Shown here: piece by piece, positions 6,916 through 14,642 of the stretch
How positions within the stretch are numbered: position 1 is the first letter of the stretch
Layout: every line of letters starts with the position of its first letter
Assembly: GCA_035633755.1 (NCBI GenBank)
Contig: DASQEH010000030.1
Coordinates: forward strand, 1-19,570
Length of the DNA stretch: 19,570 bases
DNA from: DASQEH01 sp035633755
Lineage (GTDB): Bacteria > Actinomycetota > Actinomycetes > Propionibacteriales > Nocardioidaceae
Direction of reading: 5' to 3'
Position numbers and translations under genes: made by a program
Notes under the pieces: model-generated
What the model was told of the DNA's origin: nothing
Database searches by the model: none
Seen by the model: only the letters and a program-made list of their open reading frames with translations

Positions 6916-9845
6916 CGGCTGGGCGCCTGACCGCCGAAGGTCGGCTGGCGCGGCTGGGGTTCTCCGACATCGCGGCCGTCGCGCGGAACTGGGGCGACAT
7001 CGCGGTGAGCAGCGAGGGTCTGCTCGAGAACATCGCCTCTGCGGCGAACCCCGACCTGGCGATGCGCTCGCTGGCAAGGCTGGTCGCGGCTGCCGGCGAC
7101 GACGCCGGCGAGCTACGGCAGGCGCTTGGCCTGGACCCTGAGCTGGGACGGCGGCTTGGCCGACTGCTGGGAGCCAGTGAGGCACTCGGGGATCATCTGG
7201 TGGCACATCCTCAGGAGTGGCGCGAGTTCCTCGATCCCGGGCTGGCGTCGGTCCGTCCCTCGGCCGCTCGGCTGACGGCTGACCTGGCCGAGGCGGGGGA
7301 TCGGGACGAGCTTCGGCGCATCTATCGCCGGCTGTTGATGAGGTTGGCGGTCAGAGACGTCAGCCTCGGTCTGCCACTGGACGACGTCGCCGTCGAGCTC
7401 GCAGACCTGGCGTCGGGAGCAATCGAGGCGGCGCTGCGAGTGGCACGGATCGAAGTGGGCGAGTCGGCGCAGTTGTGTCGACTCAGCGTCATCGCCATGG
7501 GCAAGTGCGGGGGGAGGGAGCTCAACTATGTGAGCGACGTCGACGTCATCTTCGTCGCCGAGCCGGTCGAGGGAGCTGACGAGGCCAAGGCGCTGCGGGC
7601 GGCCACCGCCGTCGCGGCCACCTTGATGCGCATCTGCTCCGACCACACGCGCGAGGGGACGCTATGGCCGGTCGATGCAGCCCTGCGACCGGAGGGCAAG
7701 CTCGGCCCGCTGGTGCGCACGCTGAGCAGCCATGCGACGTACTACCGCCGATGGGCCAAGACGTGGGAGTTCCAGGCGCTGCTCAAGGCTCGGCCGATTG
7801 CTGGCGACCATGAGCTCGGCGAAAGCTACATGGAGCTGGTTCGGCCCCTGGTGTGGTCTGCGGCGGACCGCCCGGACTTCGTCTCCGACGTTCGGGCGAT
7901 GCGCCGCCGGGTGGTGGACCACCTCCCCGTCAAGCAGGCCGACCACGAGATCAAGCTGGGTCCGGGGGGACTGCGCGACATCGAGTTCGCGGTGCAGCTG
8001 CTGCAGCTCGTCCATGGGCGCTCCGACACCGAGGTGCGCTCGCCGAACACCTTGCAGGCCCTGTCGGCGCTGACGACAGGCGGATACGTCGGCCGAGAGG
8101 ACGGCGCCTCCCTTTCCGCGGCGTACCGGTTCCTGCGCACGCTCGAGCATCGTCTGCAGCTCACTCACCTGCGTCGCACGCACATGATGCCGACCGATCC
8201 TCAGGCGCTGAGGGCCCTGGGTCGTTCGGTGGGCATGATGGCCGACTCTGCTCGCTCACTGGACGACGAGTGGCGTGCGCATCGACGCGAGGTACGGCGC
8301 CTGCACGAGAAGCTGTTCTACCGCCCCCTGCTGGAAGCCGTCGCGTCACTCCCCAGCGGCGAGGTGCGGCTCACGACAGCGGCTGCGCGCCAACGGCTGG
8401 AGGCGCTGGGCTACGCCGATCCGTCAGCTGCCCTGCGACACCTGGAGTCGCTGACCACAGGCGTGTCGCGCCGGGCCGCGATCCAGCGCACGCTGTTGCC
8501 GGCGATGCTCGGGTGGTTCGCCGATGCGCCGGACCCGGACGCCGGCCTGCTGAACTTCGTCAAGCTCAGTGAGGCGCTGGGCGCCAGCCCCTGGTATCTG
8601 CGCATGCTGCGTGACGAAGGCGCCGCTGCAGAGCGGCTGGCCAGGGTGCTCGCGACCAGCCGCTATGCCACCGATCTGTTGATGAGAGCACCGGACGCGA
8701 CCGGCCTGCTGGCTTCCGACGACGACCTCGTGCCCCCCGGTGCCGAGAACCTGCTCCGCGAAACGGCGCGTGCTGCTGCCCGCCATGACGATCCGGCTGA
8801 GGCGATCGCGGCCGTGCGGGGCATTCGGCGGCGCGAGCTGTTTCGCGTCGCCGCAGCCGACATCCTGGGGCTCCTCGACGTCGAGGCAGTGGGGGCGGCT
8901 CTGACTGACATCGCCCGAGCCACGATCGAGGGCGGCCTGGTCGCTGCCTCGAAGGCCATCGTCGCCGAGCGTCGCGCCGACCTGCCGACGCAGATCGCTG
9001 TGATCGCGCTGGGTCGCCTCGGCGGGCGCGAGCTCTCCTATGCCAGCGACGCTGACGTCTTGTTCGTCCACCGACCTCACGCGGGAGCCGACGAGAAGGA
9101 CGCCCACGACTGCGCCTTCGCGGTCGCGAACGAAGTACGCCGCCTGCTCGCCCTTCCCGGCGCTGATCCCCCGCTGGTGCTCGACGTCGACCTACGTCCA
9201 GAGGGACGCCAAGGCCCCTTGGTGCGGTCCTTGGACTCGTACGCGGCGTACTACGAACGCTGGTCGAAGCTATGGGAGGCCCAGGCGCTGCTGCGGGCCT
9301 GCCCGGTCGCCGGTGACGAGGCGCTCGGCGAGGCGTTCATGGCCCTGGTCGAGCCGCTGCGCTATCCGGCGAAAGGCCTGGCAGACATCGATGTGGCCGA
9401 GGTCCGCCGCATCAAGGCCCGGGTCGACTCCGAGCGTCTGCCCCGTGGAGCAGACCCCGCCACGCATCTGAAGCTCGGACGAGGCGGGATCGCCGACGTC
9501 GAGTGGACTGTGCAGCTCCTCCAGCTCCGATGCGGTCATGAGCACCCCGCACTCCGGACTACCCAGACGTTGTCGGCCCTTGACGCGGCCGTGGCCGCCG
9601 CCCTGGTGGGACCGGACCAAAGTGCGGCGCTGCGGACGTCATGGTGCCTTGCCAGCCGGATCCGGAACGCGTCCATGCTCGTACGAGGACGTCCGTCGGA
9701 CTCCCTGCCCACCCATGCGCGAGACCGCATGGGTGTGGCGTTCCTGTGCGGATACGGTGCCGACGGCTCGAGCCGGCTGCTCGACGACTACGCCCGGGTT
9801 GCCCGCCGGGCGAGCGCCGTCGTCCAGGACCTGTTCTGGTCCTAG
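6912..9845 (+). CDS. glnE: Bifunctional glutamine synthetase adenylyltransferase/deadenylase
   Basis: GlnE attaches AMP to glutamine synthetase to inactivate it and removes it again in response to nitrogen status. The 977-residue chain has two nucleotidyltransferase domains in tandem. The N-terminal one (adenylyl-removing) has GKCGGREL at 197-204 and the metal pair Asp209/Asp211 (SDVD). The C-terminal one (adenylyl-adding) has GRLGGREL at 701-708 and Asp713/Asp715 (SDAD). A helical linker lies between them. The GTG at 6912 is chosen because it overlaps the preceding stop by 4 nt and the length then fits the family; an upstream GTG at 6876 would add 12 residues inside the amidotransferase gene. 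The gene is convergent with the LamG-like gene, with 14 bp between stops. Confidence 0.97.
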   Translation: MTAGRLTAEGRLARLGFSDIAAVARNWGDIAVSSEGLLENIASAANPDLAMRSLARLVAAAGDDAGELRQALGLDPELGRRLGRLLGASEALGDHLVAHPQEWREFLDPGLASVRPSAARLTADLAEAGDRDELRRIYRRLLMRLAVRDVSLGLPLDDVAVELADLASGAIEAALRVARIEVGESAQLCRLSVIAMGKCGGRELNYVSDVDVIFVAEPVEGADEAKALRAATAVAATLMRICSDHTREGTLWPVDAALRPEGKLGPLVRTLSSHATYYRRWAKTWEFQALLKARPIAGDHELGESYMELVRPLVWSAADRPDFVSDVRAMRRRVVDHLPVKQADHEIKLGPGGLRDIEFAVQLLQLVHGRSDTEVRSPNTLQALSALTTGGYVGREDGASLSAAYRFLRTLEHRLQLTHLRRTHMMPTDPQALRALGRSVGMMADSARSLDDEWRAHRREVRRLHEKLFYRPLLEAVASLPSGEVRLTTAAARQRLEALGYADPSAALRHLESLTTGVSRRAAIQRTLLPAMLGWFADAPDPDAGLLNFVKLSEALGASPWYLRMLRDEGAAAERLARVLATSRYATDLLMRAPDATGLLASDDDLVPPGAENLLRETARAAARHDDPAEAIAAVRGIRRRELFRVAAADILGLLDVEAVGAALTDIARATIEGGLVAASKAIVAERRADLPTQIAVIALGRLGGRELSYASDADVLFVHRPHAGADEKDAHDCAFAVANEVRRLLALPGADPPLVLDVDLRPEGRQGPLVRSLDSYAAYYERWSKLWEAQALLRACPVAGDEALGEAFMALVEPLRYPAKGLADIDVAEVRRIKARVDSERLPRGADPATHLKLGRGGIADVEWTVQLLQLRCGHEHPALRTTQTLSALDAAVAAALVGPDQSAALRTSWCLASRIRNASMLVRGRPSDSLPTHARDRMGVAFLCGYGADGSSRLLDDYARVARRASAVVQDLFWS

Positions 9846-9863
9846 CGCCAGGCGAGCGCTTAG
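9842..9863. terminator. Weak stem-loop at the glnE / LamG-gene convergence
   Basis: CTAGCGC pairs with GCGCTTAG apart from one bulged T, around a 7-nt loop, and the stem contains both convergent stop codons. There is no T tract. It may act as a weak bidirectional terminator. Confidence 0.3.
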
Positions 9864-10555
9864 CCGATGTTGACGGTGACCTGGTCGATGATGCCCTGCA
9901 TGACATCGTCGCCGGCGACCTTCGACCCGATGACGACTGGTTCGGCGTTCACGATCTTCCCTACGGTCTTGGTGAGGGGGAAAGCCTGGCCGTCGACGAC
10001 AGCGCTGATCGACGTGCCGGTCTTCTTGCACTCCAGACGGTGGGCTTGGCCGTCAACGATGTCAGGGGTCGCCAGCTTGCTCGCCAGCGACGTGGTCCCG
10101 TTCGACAGCACACCCTTGAAGACGCAGTTGAGTCTACCGACCGTGGAGTCGCTGCCGGCCCGCTTGATCTCCATCTTCCACTCACCACCCTTGGTGGTGA
10201 CGATGCCCTTGCGGATGACCTCATAGCTGTCGTCGAGTATCTCGCCGTCTTCCACCTTGACGGTGGCGCCAATCGTGATGGTTTTCGTTCCCGGGTCCAG
10301 GTTGGCCTTGTCGGGTACCTCGATGTACGACGTCGCGCCGTCGAACTGGTACGCCGAGCCGCCTGCCAGCCCTTGCACCCCGGTCACGACGCTGCCGATT
10401 CTTCCGTTGTTGTCGCCCCCTGCCGAGTCCACCATCGTGGTGGCACCGGATGGCTCGTCCATCTTCCACTCGGCGACCACGACGGCTTGTGCCGCTGACG
10501 GGACGATTACGGTCAAGGCTGCGCCGGCGGCGATCGCGCCGAGCTTGGTTCTCAC
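9860..10555 (-). CDS. Secreted LamG/concanavalin A-like domain protein
   Basis: The 231-residue product begins with a typical Sec signal peptide: MRTK, a hydrophobic stretch to about residue 18, and a likely cleavage after SAAQA at 24. The mature part reads like a single LamG (laminin-G/concanavalin A-like jelly roll) domain, with AEWKMDEPSG at the start, SAYQFDGATSYIEVP in the middle and a terminal strand IIDQVTVNIG. Two cysteines, Cys144 and Cys176, could form a disulfide. Such domains bind sugars or act as adhesive modules, but no enzyme domain is attached here, so the ligand is unknown. The GTG start has a good GGAGGG ribosome site 8 nt upstream. Confidence 0.85.
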   Translation of the reverse strand: MRTKLGAIAAGAALTVIVPSAAQAVVVAEWKMDEPSGATTMVDSAGGDNNGRIGSVVTGVQGLAGGSAYQFDGATSYIEVPDKANLDPGTKTITIGATVKVEDGEILDDSYEVIRKGIVTTKGGEWKMEIKRAGSDSTVGRLNCVFKGVLSNGTTSLASKLATPDIVDGQAHRLECKKTGTSISAVVDGQAFPLTKTVGKIVNAEPVVIGSKVAGDDVMQGIIDQVTVNIG

Positions 10556-10740
10556 AGTGGGGTCCCTCCACAGGTCGGTTCAGGCGAACGAGTGTCCGAG
10601 GGCTTAACGTCCGCACCGTCCCGGGGTTACGCGAGGCTCGCGACGTATGTCAGCCCGCTCCTTATGTCGGGCAGGCGGCCGGACGTAGTGGCGTGGTGCA
10701 GCCCAGCGGTGATTCAGGGTGCGGCGGCTGCGCGTCGCCC
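10556..10740. other. Intergenic region with two small inverted repeats
   Basis: This 185-bp gap lies between the LamG-like gene start and the WhiB-gene stop, both on the minus strand. It contains a 13-bp near-palindrome at 10630-10642 (CGCGAG, one base, CTCGCG) and a 5-10-5 inverted repeat at 10653-10672 (GCCCG and CGGGC). Either could be a terminator for the whiB transcript or an operator for the LamG gene. No coding signal was seen. Confidence 0.35.
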
Positions 10741-11058
10741 TCAGCGAGCGGCTGTCCGAGCGGCGAAGACTGCTGCGCCCATGTTGGGCTCGTGCAGGAT
10801 GCGCTCGCGTTCGCGCGGGGTCAAGCCACCCCAGACGCCGTACGGCTCCTGAACCATGAGGGCGTGCTCACGGCATCGAAGGAGGACGGGGCAGTTCTCG
10901 CAGTATTCCTTGGCCTGGGACTCCCGGCGCTGGCGGACGGGCCCGCGCTCGGAGTCAGGAGGGAAGAAGACCTCTGGGTCGACCGTTCGGCAGACGCCGT
11001 CGTACTGCCATTCCCACTGTTCGATGATCGGGGTCGGTAAGCGACTGAGGTTCGCCAT
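10741..11058 (-). CDS. whiB3: WhiB-family iron-sulfur transcription regulator, WhiB3/WhiD type
   Basis: The 105-residue protein has the four cluster ligands of a Wbl protein at residues 23, 53, 56 and 62 (C-x29-C-x2-C-x5-C), the GVWGGLTPRER turn motif after EPYGVWGG, and an Arg-rich C-terminus. The WEWQYDGVCR, PDSERGPVRQRRE and CREHALMVQEPYG segments resemble mycobacterial WhiB3 and streptomycete WhiD, which sense redox or nitric oxide through a [4Fe-4S] cluster and work with the primary sigma factor. I chose the ATG at 11058 because GGAGGG lies 7 nt before it; a GTG at 11061 would be only 4 nt from the site. A possible promoter with a leader of about 65 nt precedes it. Confidence 0.95.
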   Translation of the reverse strand: MANLSRLPTPIIEQWEWQYDGVCRTVDPEVFFPPDSERGPVRQRRESQAKEYCENCPVLLRCREHALMVQEPYGVWGGLTPRERERILHEPNMGAAVFAARTAAR

Positions 11059-11132
11059 CACAGCTCCCTCCGATGAGGCGGGCCGGAACCCGCACCACTC
11101 AGTTCGTCAAGCACGACTGGGCGTGCGAGCGT

Positions 11133-11162
11133 TTTGTACCCACGACCGATACTCACTAACAA
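11133..11162 (-). promoter_or_regulatory. Possible sigma-70-type promoter of the whiB gene
   Basis: On the minus strand TTGTTA (11162-11157) and TACAAA (11138-11133) are separated by 18 bp. Each keeps the most conserved positions of -35 and -10 boxes. Transcription would begin about 65 nt before the start codon, leaving a leader with a small GCGGG/CCCGC hairpin at 11078-11093 just before the ribosome site. Confidence 0.35.
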
Positions 11163-11192
11163 ACCGTTTGACGACGTCTTGGCTGGCCGGAG

Positions 11193-12344
11193 TCACAGCC
11201 GCTCGCCATAGGTCTCCCTGGCGTTGTCCACGCGAACCCGCTGGCGGATGTCGGCCGGCAGCCCCTTGAGCGCCGACGTCGGGTCGTCGAAGTCCCAATG
11301 CGGGTAGTCGGAACTGAACATCAAGGTCGTGTCAGCCCTAGCCATGTCGCACAGCGCATGCAGATGCTCGCGACGGCGCGGCTCAGGGAGGGGCTGGCTG
11401 GTGAAGCGAACATGCTCGAAGATGTACTCGCTCGGCAACCGTCGGATCCAGGGAACCTCGTCACGGAGCCCCTTGACGTTCTTGTCCAGCCGCCACAGCA
11501 CATCGGGCAGCCAGGCGAAGCCTCCCTCGGTGATGACAACCTTGAGGGCCGGGAAGCGTTCGAAGGCGCCGGAGCAGACGAGGCTGATCACGTTGGCCTG
11601 GAACACCTGGCTCAGGGCGGTGTGCCACTCGACGTAGTACGTGGGGGCGCCACCGGCCAGGGATGGCGACGTGGCGAAGATGCCCTCGCTTGAGTTGGGG
11701 TGAATGGTCACCGGCAGCCTCATCTCGGCAGCCGCCTCGTAGATCGGGTAGTAGTGACGTTGCCCCATCAGGAGGTTGGTCAGGGGCAGGAACACCGCGA
11801 CGAATCCCGGTTGCTGACCGGTGGCCCGGATCTCCTTGGCCGCCTGTGCCGGATCCTGCGGCGCCACGACCAGGGCCCCTCGGAACCTGTCATCAGCCGC
11901 AAGCCAGTGCTCGGCCAGCCACCGGTTGTAGGCCGAGGCGATCGTGGCAGCGAGGTCGGGGTCCGGCAGTGCGCCGAGGCCCAGGACGTCCCCACCGATC
12001 AGAATCGCACGCGAGATGTCGTGGGCGTCGAGCAGGTGGGAGGCGACGTAGTCGCTGCTCGATGCCGGCCGCGAGCCGTCCGGTGGGAAGGCGTCGCGCC
12101 TGAGGACGCCAGCAGGGTTGAGGTAGAGCTGGTTCCTGGGGATCGACACTGGTTCGCGCCGGCGGTTGGCCATCGACGAGGAGTTGTCATTGATGCCCAT
12201 CCGCCGCTGGCCGGCGACGGACAAGTAGGGCTTGAGGTCCGACAATCCGCCCGCAAGATGAGGGTGGACATCACAGTCGACAAGGGTCAGCCCGTTCGCC
12301 GCATGGCCCGACGTGACACTCGGTCCTGGCTTTACAAGGTCCAT
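11193..12344 (-). CDS. ACMSD-like amidohydrolase (amidohydrolase 2 family)
   Basis: The 383-residue product is a TIM-barrel metal hydrolase or decarboxylase of the family containing aminocarboxymuconate-semialdehyde decarboxylase and gamma-resorcylate decarboxylase. Metal-site motifs are visible: DVHPH at residues 25-29 (His27 and His29), His215 in VTIHPN, and FSSDYPHWD with Asp346 and His349. SGAFERFPALKVVITEGG, a family hallmark, is at 258-275. The ATG at 12344 is chosen because AGGAGGAGAGAAGG lies just before it; a longer frame to 12431 lacks support. It is divergent from a Rieske gene across 153 bp. That pairing suggests breakdown of an aromatic or related acid, but the substrate cannot be inferred. 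Confidence 0.9.
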   Translation of the reverse strand: MDLVKPGPSVTSGHAANGLTLVDCDVHPHLAGGLSDLKPYLSVAGQRRMGINDNSSSMANRRREPVSIPRNQLYLNPAGVLRRDAFPPDGSRPASSSDYVASHLLDAHDISRAILIGGDVLGLGALPDPDLAATIASAYNRWLAEHWLAADDRFRGALVVAPQDPAQAAKEIRATGQQPGFVAVFLPLTNLLMGQRHYYPIYEAAAEMRLPVTIHPNSSEGIFATSPSLAGGAPTYYVEWHTALSQVFQANVISLVCSGAFERFPALKVVITEGGFAWLPDVLWRLDKNVKGLRDEVPWIRRLPSEYIFEHVRFTSQPLPEPRRREHLHALCDMARADTTLMFSSDYPHWDFDDPTSALKGLPADIRQRVRVDNARETYGERL

Positions 12345-12497
12345 GTCCTTCTCTCCTCCTGTCGACCGGACCTCAGGGTACGTACCCGCATGGCCGCCGT
12401 GAGTGCGGGGCGGACGACGATCGTTCAGCACACCGGCGTCTGCAGGTGGACAATGGTCGTAGCGTCACCGCGCAGCGATCAACCAGGAGGTACTTCC
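12345..12497. promoter_or_regulatory. Divergent promoter region with a 12-bp palindrome
   Basis: This spacer must hold the promoters of both the amidohydrolase and the Rieske gene. At 12376-12387 it has the perfect palindrome GGGTACGTACCC, a plausible operator. It lies 31 bp from the amidohydrolase start. A weak -10-like GACAAT at 12449-12454 faces the Rieske gene. No regulator gene is adjacent. Confidence 0.45.
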
Positions 12498-12848
12498 GTG
12501 CAGCACCCGGTCGGACCGATCGCAGAACTGCGGCGCGAGGGCTGCCGGGTGGTGGAGGTCGAAGGTCGGTCCGTGGCGGTAGTCAGCGTGGGGGAGCGGT
12601 TCTACGCACTTCACGATCGGTGTCCCCACCGCGGGGCGAGCATGTCGCAGGGCACGGTCGACGGAACATTCGTCGCCGCAGCGCCTCAGGAGTTCGTCTA
12701 CGGACAGCATGACGAAGTGATCCGCTGCCCGTGGCACGGATGGGAGTTCTCCCTCGACAGTGGGCGATCGCTCCTGCAGCCGGACAGGGTCGGGGTGAAG
12801 GTGTACCGGGTCACCGTCGACGACGACATGGTCGTGGTCCATACCTAG
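12498..12848 (+). CDS. Rieske [2Fe-2S] protein
   Basis: The 116-residue protein is a stand-alone Rieske domain. The cluster ligands are Cys42 and His44 in CPHRGA, and Cys77 and His80 in CPWHGWEF, with a longer-than-minimal 34-residue separation between the two motifs. Proteins of this kind carry electrons to non-haem oxygenases or form part of them, but no oxygenase or reductase gene is in the window. The GTG at 12498 follows AGGAGG with 7-nt spacing. It is divergent from the amidohydrolase gene and convergent with the methyltransferase gene, with only 8 bp between stops. It is cytosolic, with no signal peptide or twin-arginine motif. Confidence 0.92.
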   Translation: MQHPVGPIAELRREGCRVVEVEGRSVAVVSVGERFYALHDRCPHRGASMSQGTVDGTFVAAAPQEFVYGQHDEVIRCPWHGWEFSLDSGRSLLQPDRVGVKVYRVTVDDDMVVVHT

Positions 12849-12856
12849 CCGGGCCG

Positions 12857-13714
12857 CTACGGCTCCGGTTGGGTCAGCCCGAGGTGGTTGGTCGCAGCTG
12901 TCGGCCTCGTCCCGATGACCACGGTGGCGTCCAGCTCCTGACAGCTGACAACTCGGGGGTCCAGATTGCTCCGGGAGAGGGCGTCGACATCGGTGCGCGC
13001 CTGCCGGGTGCTTGTCTCGATGAGGACGTGTCCGCCGGGAGACAGCCACTTGGGCGCGTCAGCGACGATGCGCCGGTGGAGGTCCAGGCCGTCGTCCCCG
13101 CCGTCGAGCGCCACCCGCGGTTCGTGCAGTCGGGCCTCGGCAGGCATTTGCGCGATGGCGTGGGTGGGGACGTACGGGGCGTTGGCGACGAGGAGGTCGA
13201 CGCGACCGAGCAGGTTAGCCGGCAGCGGCTCGTACAGGTCTCCTTCGTACACGCGTCCTCCGGCAGCGGCGACATTGCGACGGGCGCAGCGCACCGAGGC
13301 GGGGTCGACGTCGACAGCATGGAGCTCGACCCCGTCGATGGCGGCAGCCAGTGCCACCCCGATGGCTCCGGAGCCGCAACACATGTCGACCACGACGACG
13401 GGTTCTGAACGCACCTTGTGAGCCATTGTCACGGCCTCGCGGACAACCAGCTCGGTGCGACGGCGGGGAACGAACACGCCCGGCCCCACGAGGATCCGAA
13501 GACTGCAGAACTCCACCCATCCCACCAGGTGCTCGAGGGGGACCCCAGCGGTCCTCGATTCGACCATGGCCGCGAGTCGGGCAGGGTTGGTGGTCTCTGA
13601 CAAGAGGAGGCGCGCCTCTTCCTCGGCAAAGACACACCCGGCATCTCGGAGCTCGGTTGTGAGTGTCGCCGGAGTCCACGCCGTTGGGCTCTGTCGCCAG
13701 GTATCTGCTGACAC
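12857..13714 (-). CDS. PrmC-related putative protein N5-glutamine methyltransferase
   Basis: This 285-residue SAM-dependent methyltransferase resembles HemK/PrmC, which methylates the GGQ glutamine of release factors. The SAM loop VDMCCGSGAIG is at 109-119. The catalytic motif is NAPYVPT at 178-184 where PrmC has NPPY. HEPRVALDGGDDGLD follows at 197-211. NAPY is characteristic of an actinobacterial PrmC-related subfamily annotated as having an unknown substrate, so this is unlikely to be the housekeeping PrmC. The GTG start at 13714 has no good ribosome site; the upstream gap contains a 27-bp tandem repeat. The gene follows the GAF-ANTAR gene on the same strand after 124 bp. Confidence 0.9.
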   Translation of the reverse strand: MSADTWRQSPTAWTPATLTTELRDAGCVFAEEEARLLLSETTNPARLAAMVESRTAGVPLEHLVGWVEFCSLRILVGPGVFVPRRRTELVVREAVTMAHKVRSEPVVVVDMCCGSGAIGVALAAAIDGVELHAVDVDPASVRCARRNVAAAGGRVYEGDLYEPLPANLLGRVDLLVANAPYVPTHAIAQMPAEARLHEPRVALDGGDDGLDLHRRIVADAPKWLSPGGHVLIETSTRQARTDVDALSRSNLDPRVVSCQELDATVVIGTRPTAATNHLGLTQPEP

Positions 13715-13736
13715 ATGAACAACGTTAGTGGCGGCT

Positions 13737-13799
13737 AGCCGGGCGGTGGCGGGTATGGACCTGAGCCGGGCGGTGGCGGGTATGGACCTGAGCCGGGCG
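13737..13799. repeat. 27-bp tandem direct repeat, 2.3 copies
   Basis: Two identical 27-bp units at 13737-13763 and 13764-13790 are followed by a 9-bp partial third copy at 13791-13799. Each unit contains GGCGGTGGCGGGTATGG. The array is non-coding and lies between the GAF-ANTAR stop (13839) and the methyltransferase start (13714). It would therefore be in the methyltransferase promoter or leader. Confidence 0.9.
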
Positions 13800-13838
13800 C
13801 TCAGGGTCGGGACGCGGGTTCACGCCGGCTGAGCCGAT

Positions 13839-14528
13839 TCAGGTGGCGCGCTGTCGTAGCACGAGATCGGCCAGCGCCAGCGGCGAGATTCCAGCCCGAT
13901 TGGCGGCGTCGAGGAGTCTGTTGTAGGCGTCGTTCACCGAGATGCGATGCCTGGCTGAGAGTACGCCGACAGCTGTGTTGATCGTGTCCCGCTCGTCGAG
14001 TGTCTGCACGGCCTTGCGCGCCCGGCCGATTGATGCCATGGACAAGTCCGCATTGGCCACTGCTTCTTGCACTGTTGCACCGAACATCATGGCGAGATCG
14101 CGCTCTCGGCCGATGAAGGCGTAGTCAGTGCGGCCGTAGAAGTTGATGCTCCCATAGACGGTGTCGTTGCGGCGCAGTGGCAGTGACAACGAGCTGCGGA
14201 CCCCCTTGATGGCGCTCGCCAAAGCAAACAGCTGCCAACGCTCCTCGTCGAGGACGTCTTCGAGGGCAAGCTCTTCGCCCTCGATGGCCACCTGTTGGCA
14301 GGGACCTCCGTCCAGGTACTGAGCCGCGTCGAGGATGCGCATGTCGTCCGCCGTCGCAAGCAAGGTGAACGTGAGATCTTCGTCGAAATGCGAAATGCTC
14401 AATGCGACGCACTCCGGTACGGCCTCGACGACGCGCAGGGCAGCTTCTTTGATGTTGGCGACGAGATCGCCTTCGCCAGGTGCTGACAATCGTGTCAGGG
14501 CTTCCAAGGACTCCGGTATCGGCTCCAC
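13839..14528 (-). CDS. GAF-ANTAR domain regulator
   Basis: The 229-residue protein has an N-terminal GAF sensor domain (about residues 20-160), recognisable by DGGPCQQVAIEGE, RSSLSLPL and YGSINFYGR. A C-terminal ANTAR domain follows (about 168-226), with a helical linker, RDTINTAVGVLSARHRIS and DAYNRLLDAANRAG. ANTAR domains bind RNA and prevent transcription termination at tandem hairpins with six-base loops. The GAF domain would sense a small ligand or redox change. The GTG start follows AGGAAAGG. A 10-bp inverted repeat brackets the start, and a run of ten C on the coding strand lies about 70 nt upstream, so the gene may have its own control. No partner kinase is seen. Confidence 0.93.
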   Translation of the reverse strand: MEPIPESLEALTRLSAPGEGDLVANIKEAALRVVEAVPECVALSISHFDEDLTFTLLATADDMRILDAAQYLDGGPCQQVAIEGEELALEDVLDEERWQLFALASAIKGVRSSLSLPLRRNDTVYGSINFYGRTDYAFIGRERDLAMMFGATVQEAVANADLSMASIGRARKAVQTLDERDTINTAVGVLSARHRISVNDAYNRLLDAANRAGISPLALADLVLRQRAT

Positions 14529-14564
14529 GAGCCACCTTTCCTCGACAAGTGGTCCGATTGTCAG
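14483..14564 (-). promoter_or_regulatory. Inverted-repeat element framing the GAF-ANTAR start codon
   Basis: CTGACAATCG at 14483-14492 and CGATTGTCAG at 14555-14564 are perfect reverse complements over 10 bp. In the mRNA they would form a stem whose 62-nt loop contains the ribosome site and the GTG. The same downstream arm is also half of a local hairpin at 14483-14498 (CTGACA, four bases, TGTCAG). The two structures exclude each other. Alternatively these are DNA sites for a protein recognising CTGACA. Confidence 0.5.
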
Positions 14565-14596
14565 GTACCCGACGAGCCGTGAAGTATGAGTGAAGC

Positions 14597-14606
14597 GGGG
14601 GGGGGG
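14597..14606. repeat. Ten-G homopolymer upstream of the GAF-ANTAR gene
   Basis: An uninterrupted run of ten G (C on the coding strand of the GAF-ANTAR gene), 68 bp before its start codon. It is in the likely promoter region and close to a -10-like CATACT. Such runs can change length by slippage, and they are also common places for sequencing error. Confidence 0.8.
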
Positions 14607-14642
14607 TATTCCGCGGCGCTGGTCGCGACCGGGCCTGATGCG

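Noticed and set aside
13737..13799. Tandem repeat as a canonical ANTAR antitermination target
   Set aside because: ANTAR targets are paired hairpins with six-base loops having A1 and G4; I could not fold the repeat units into such hairpins.
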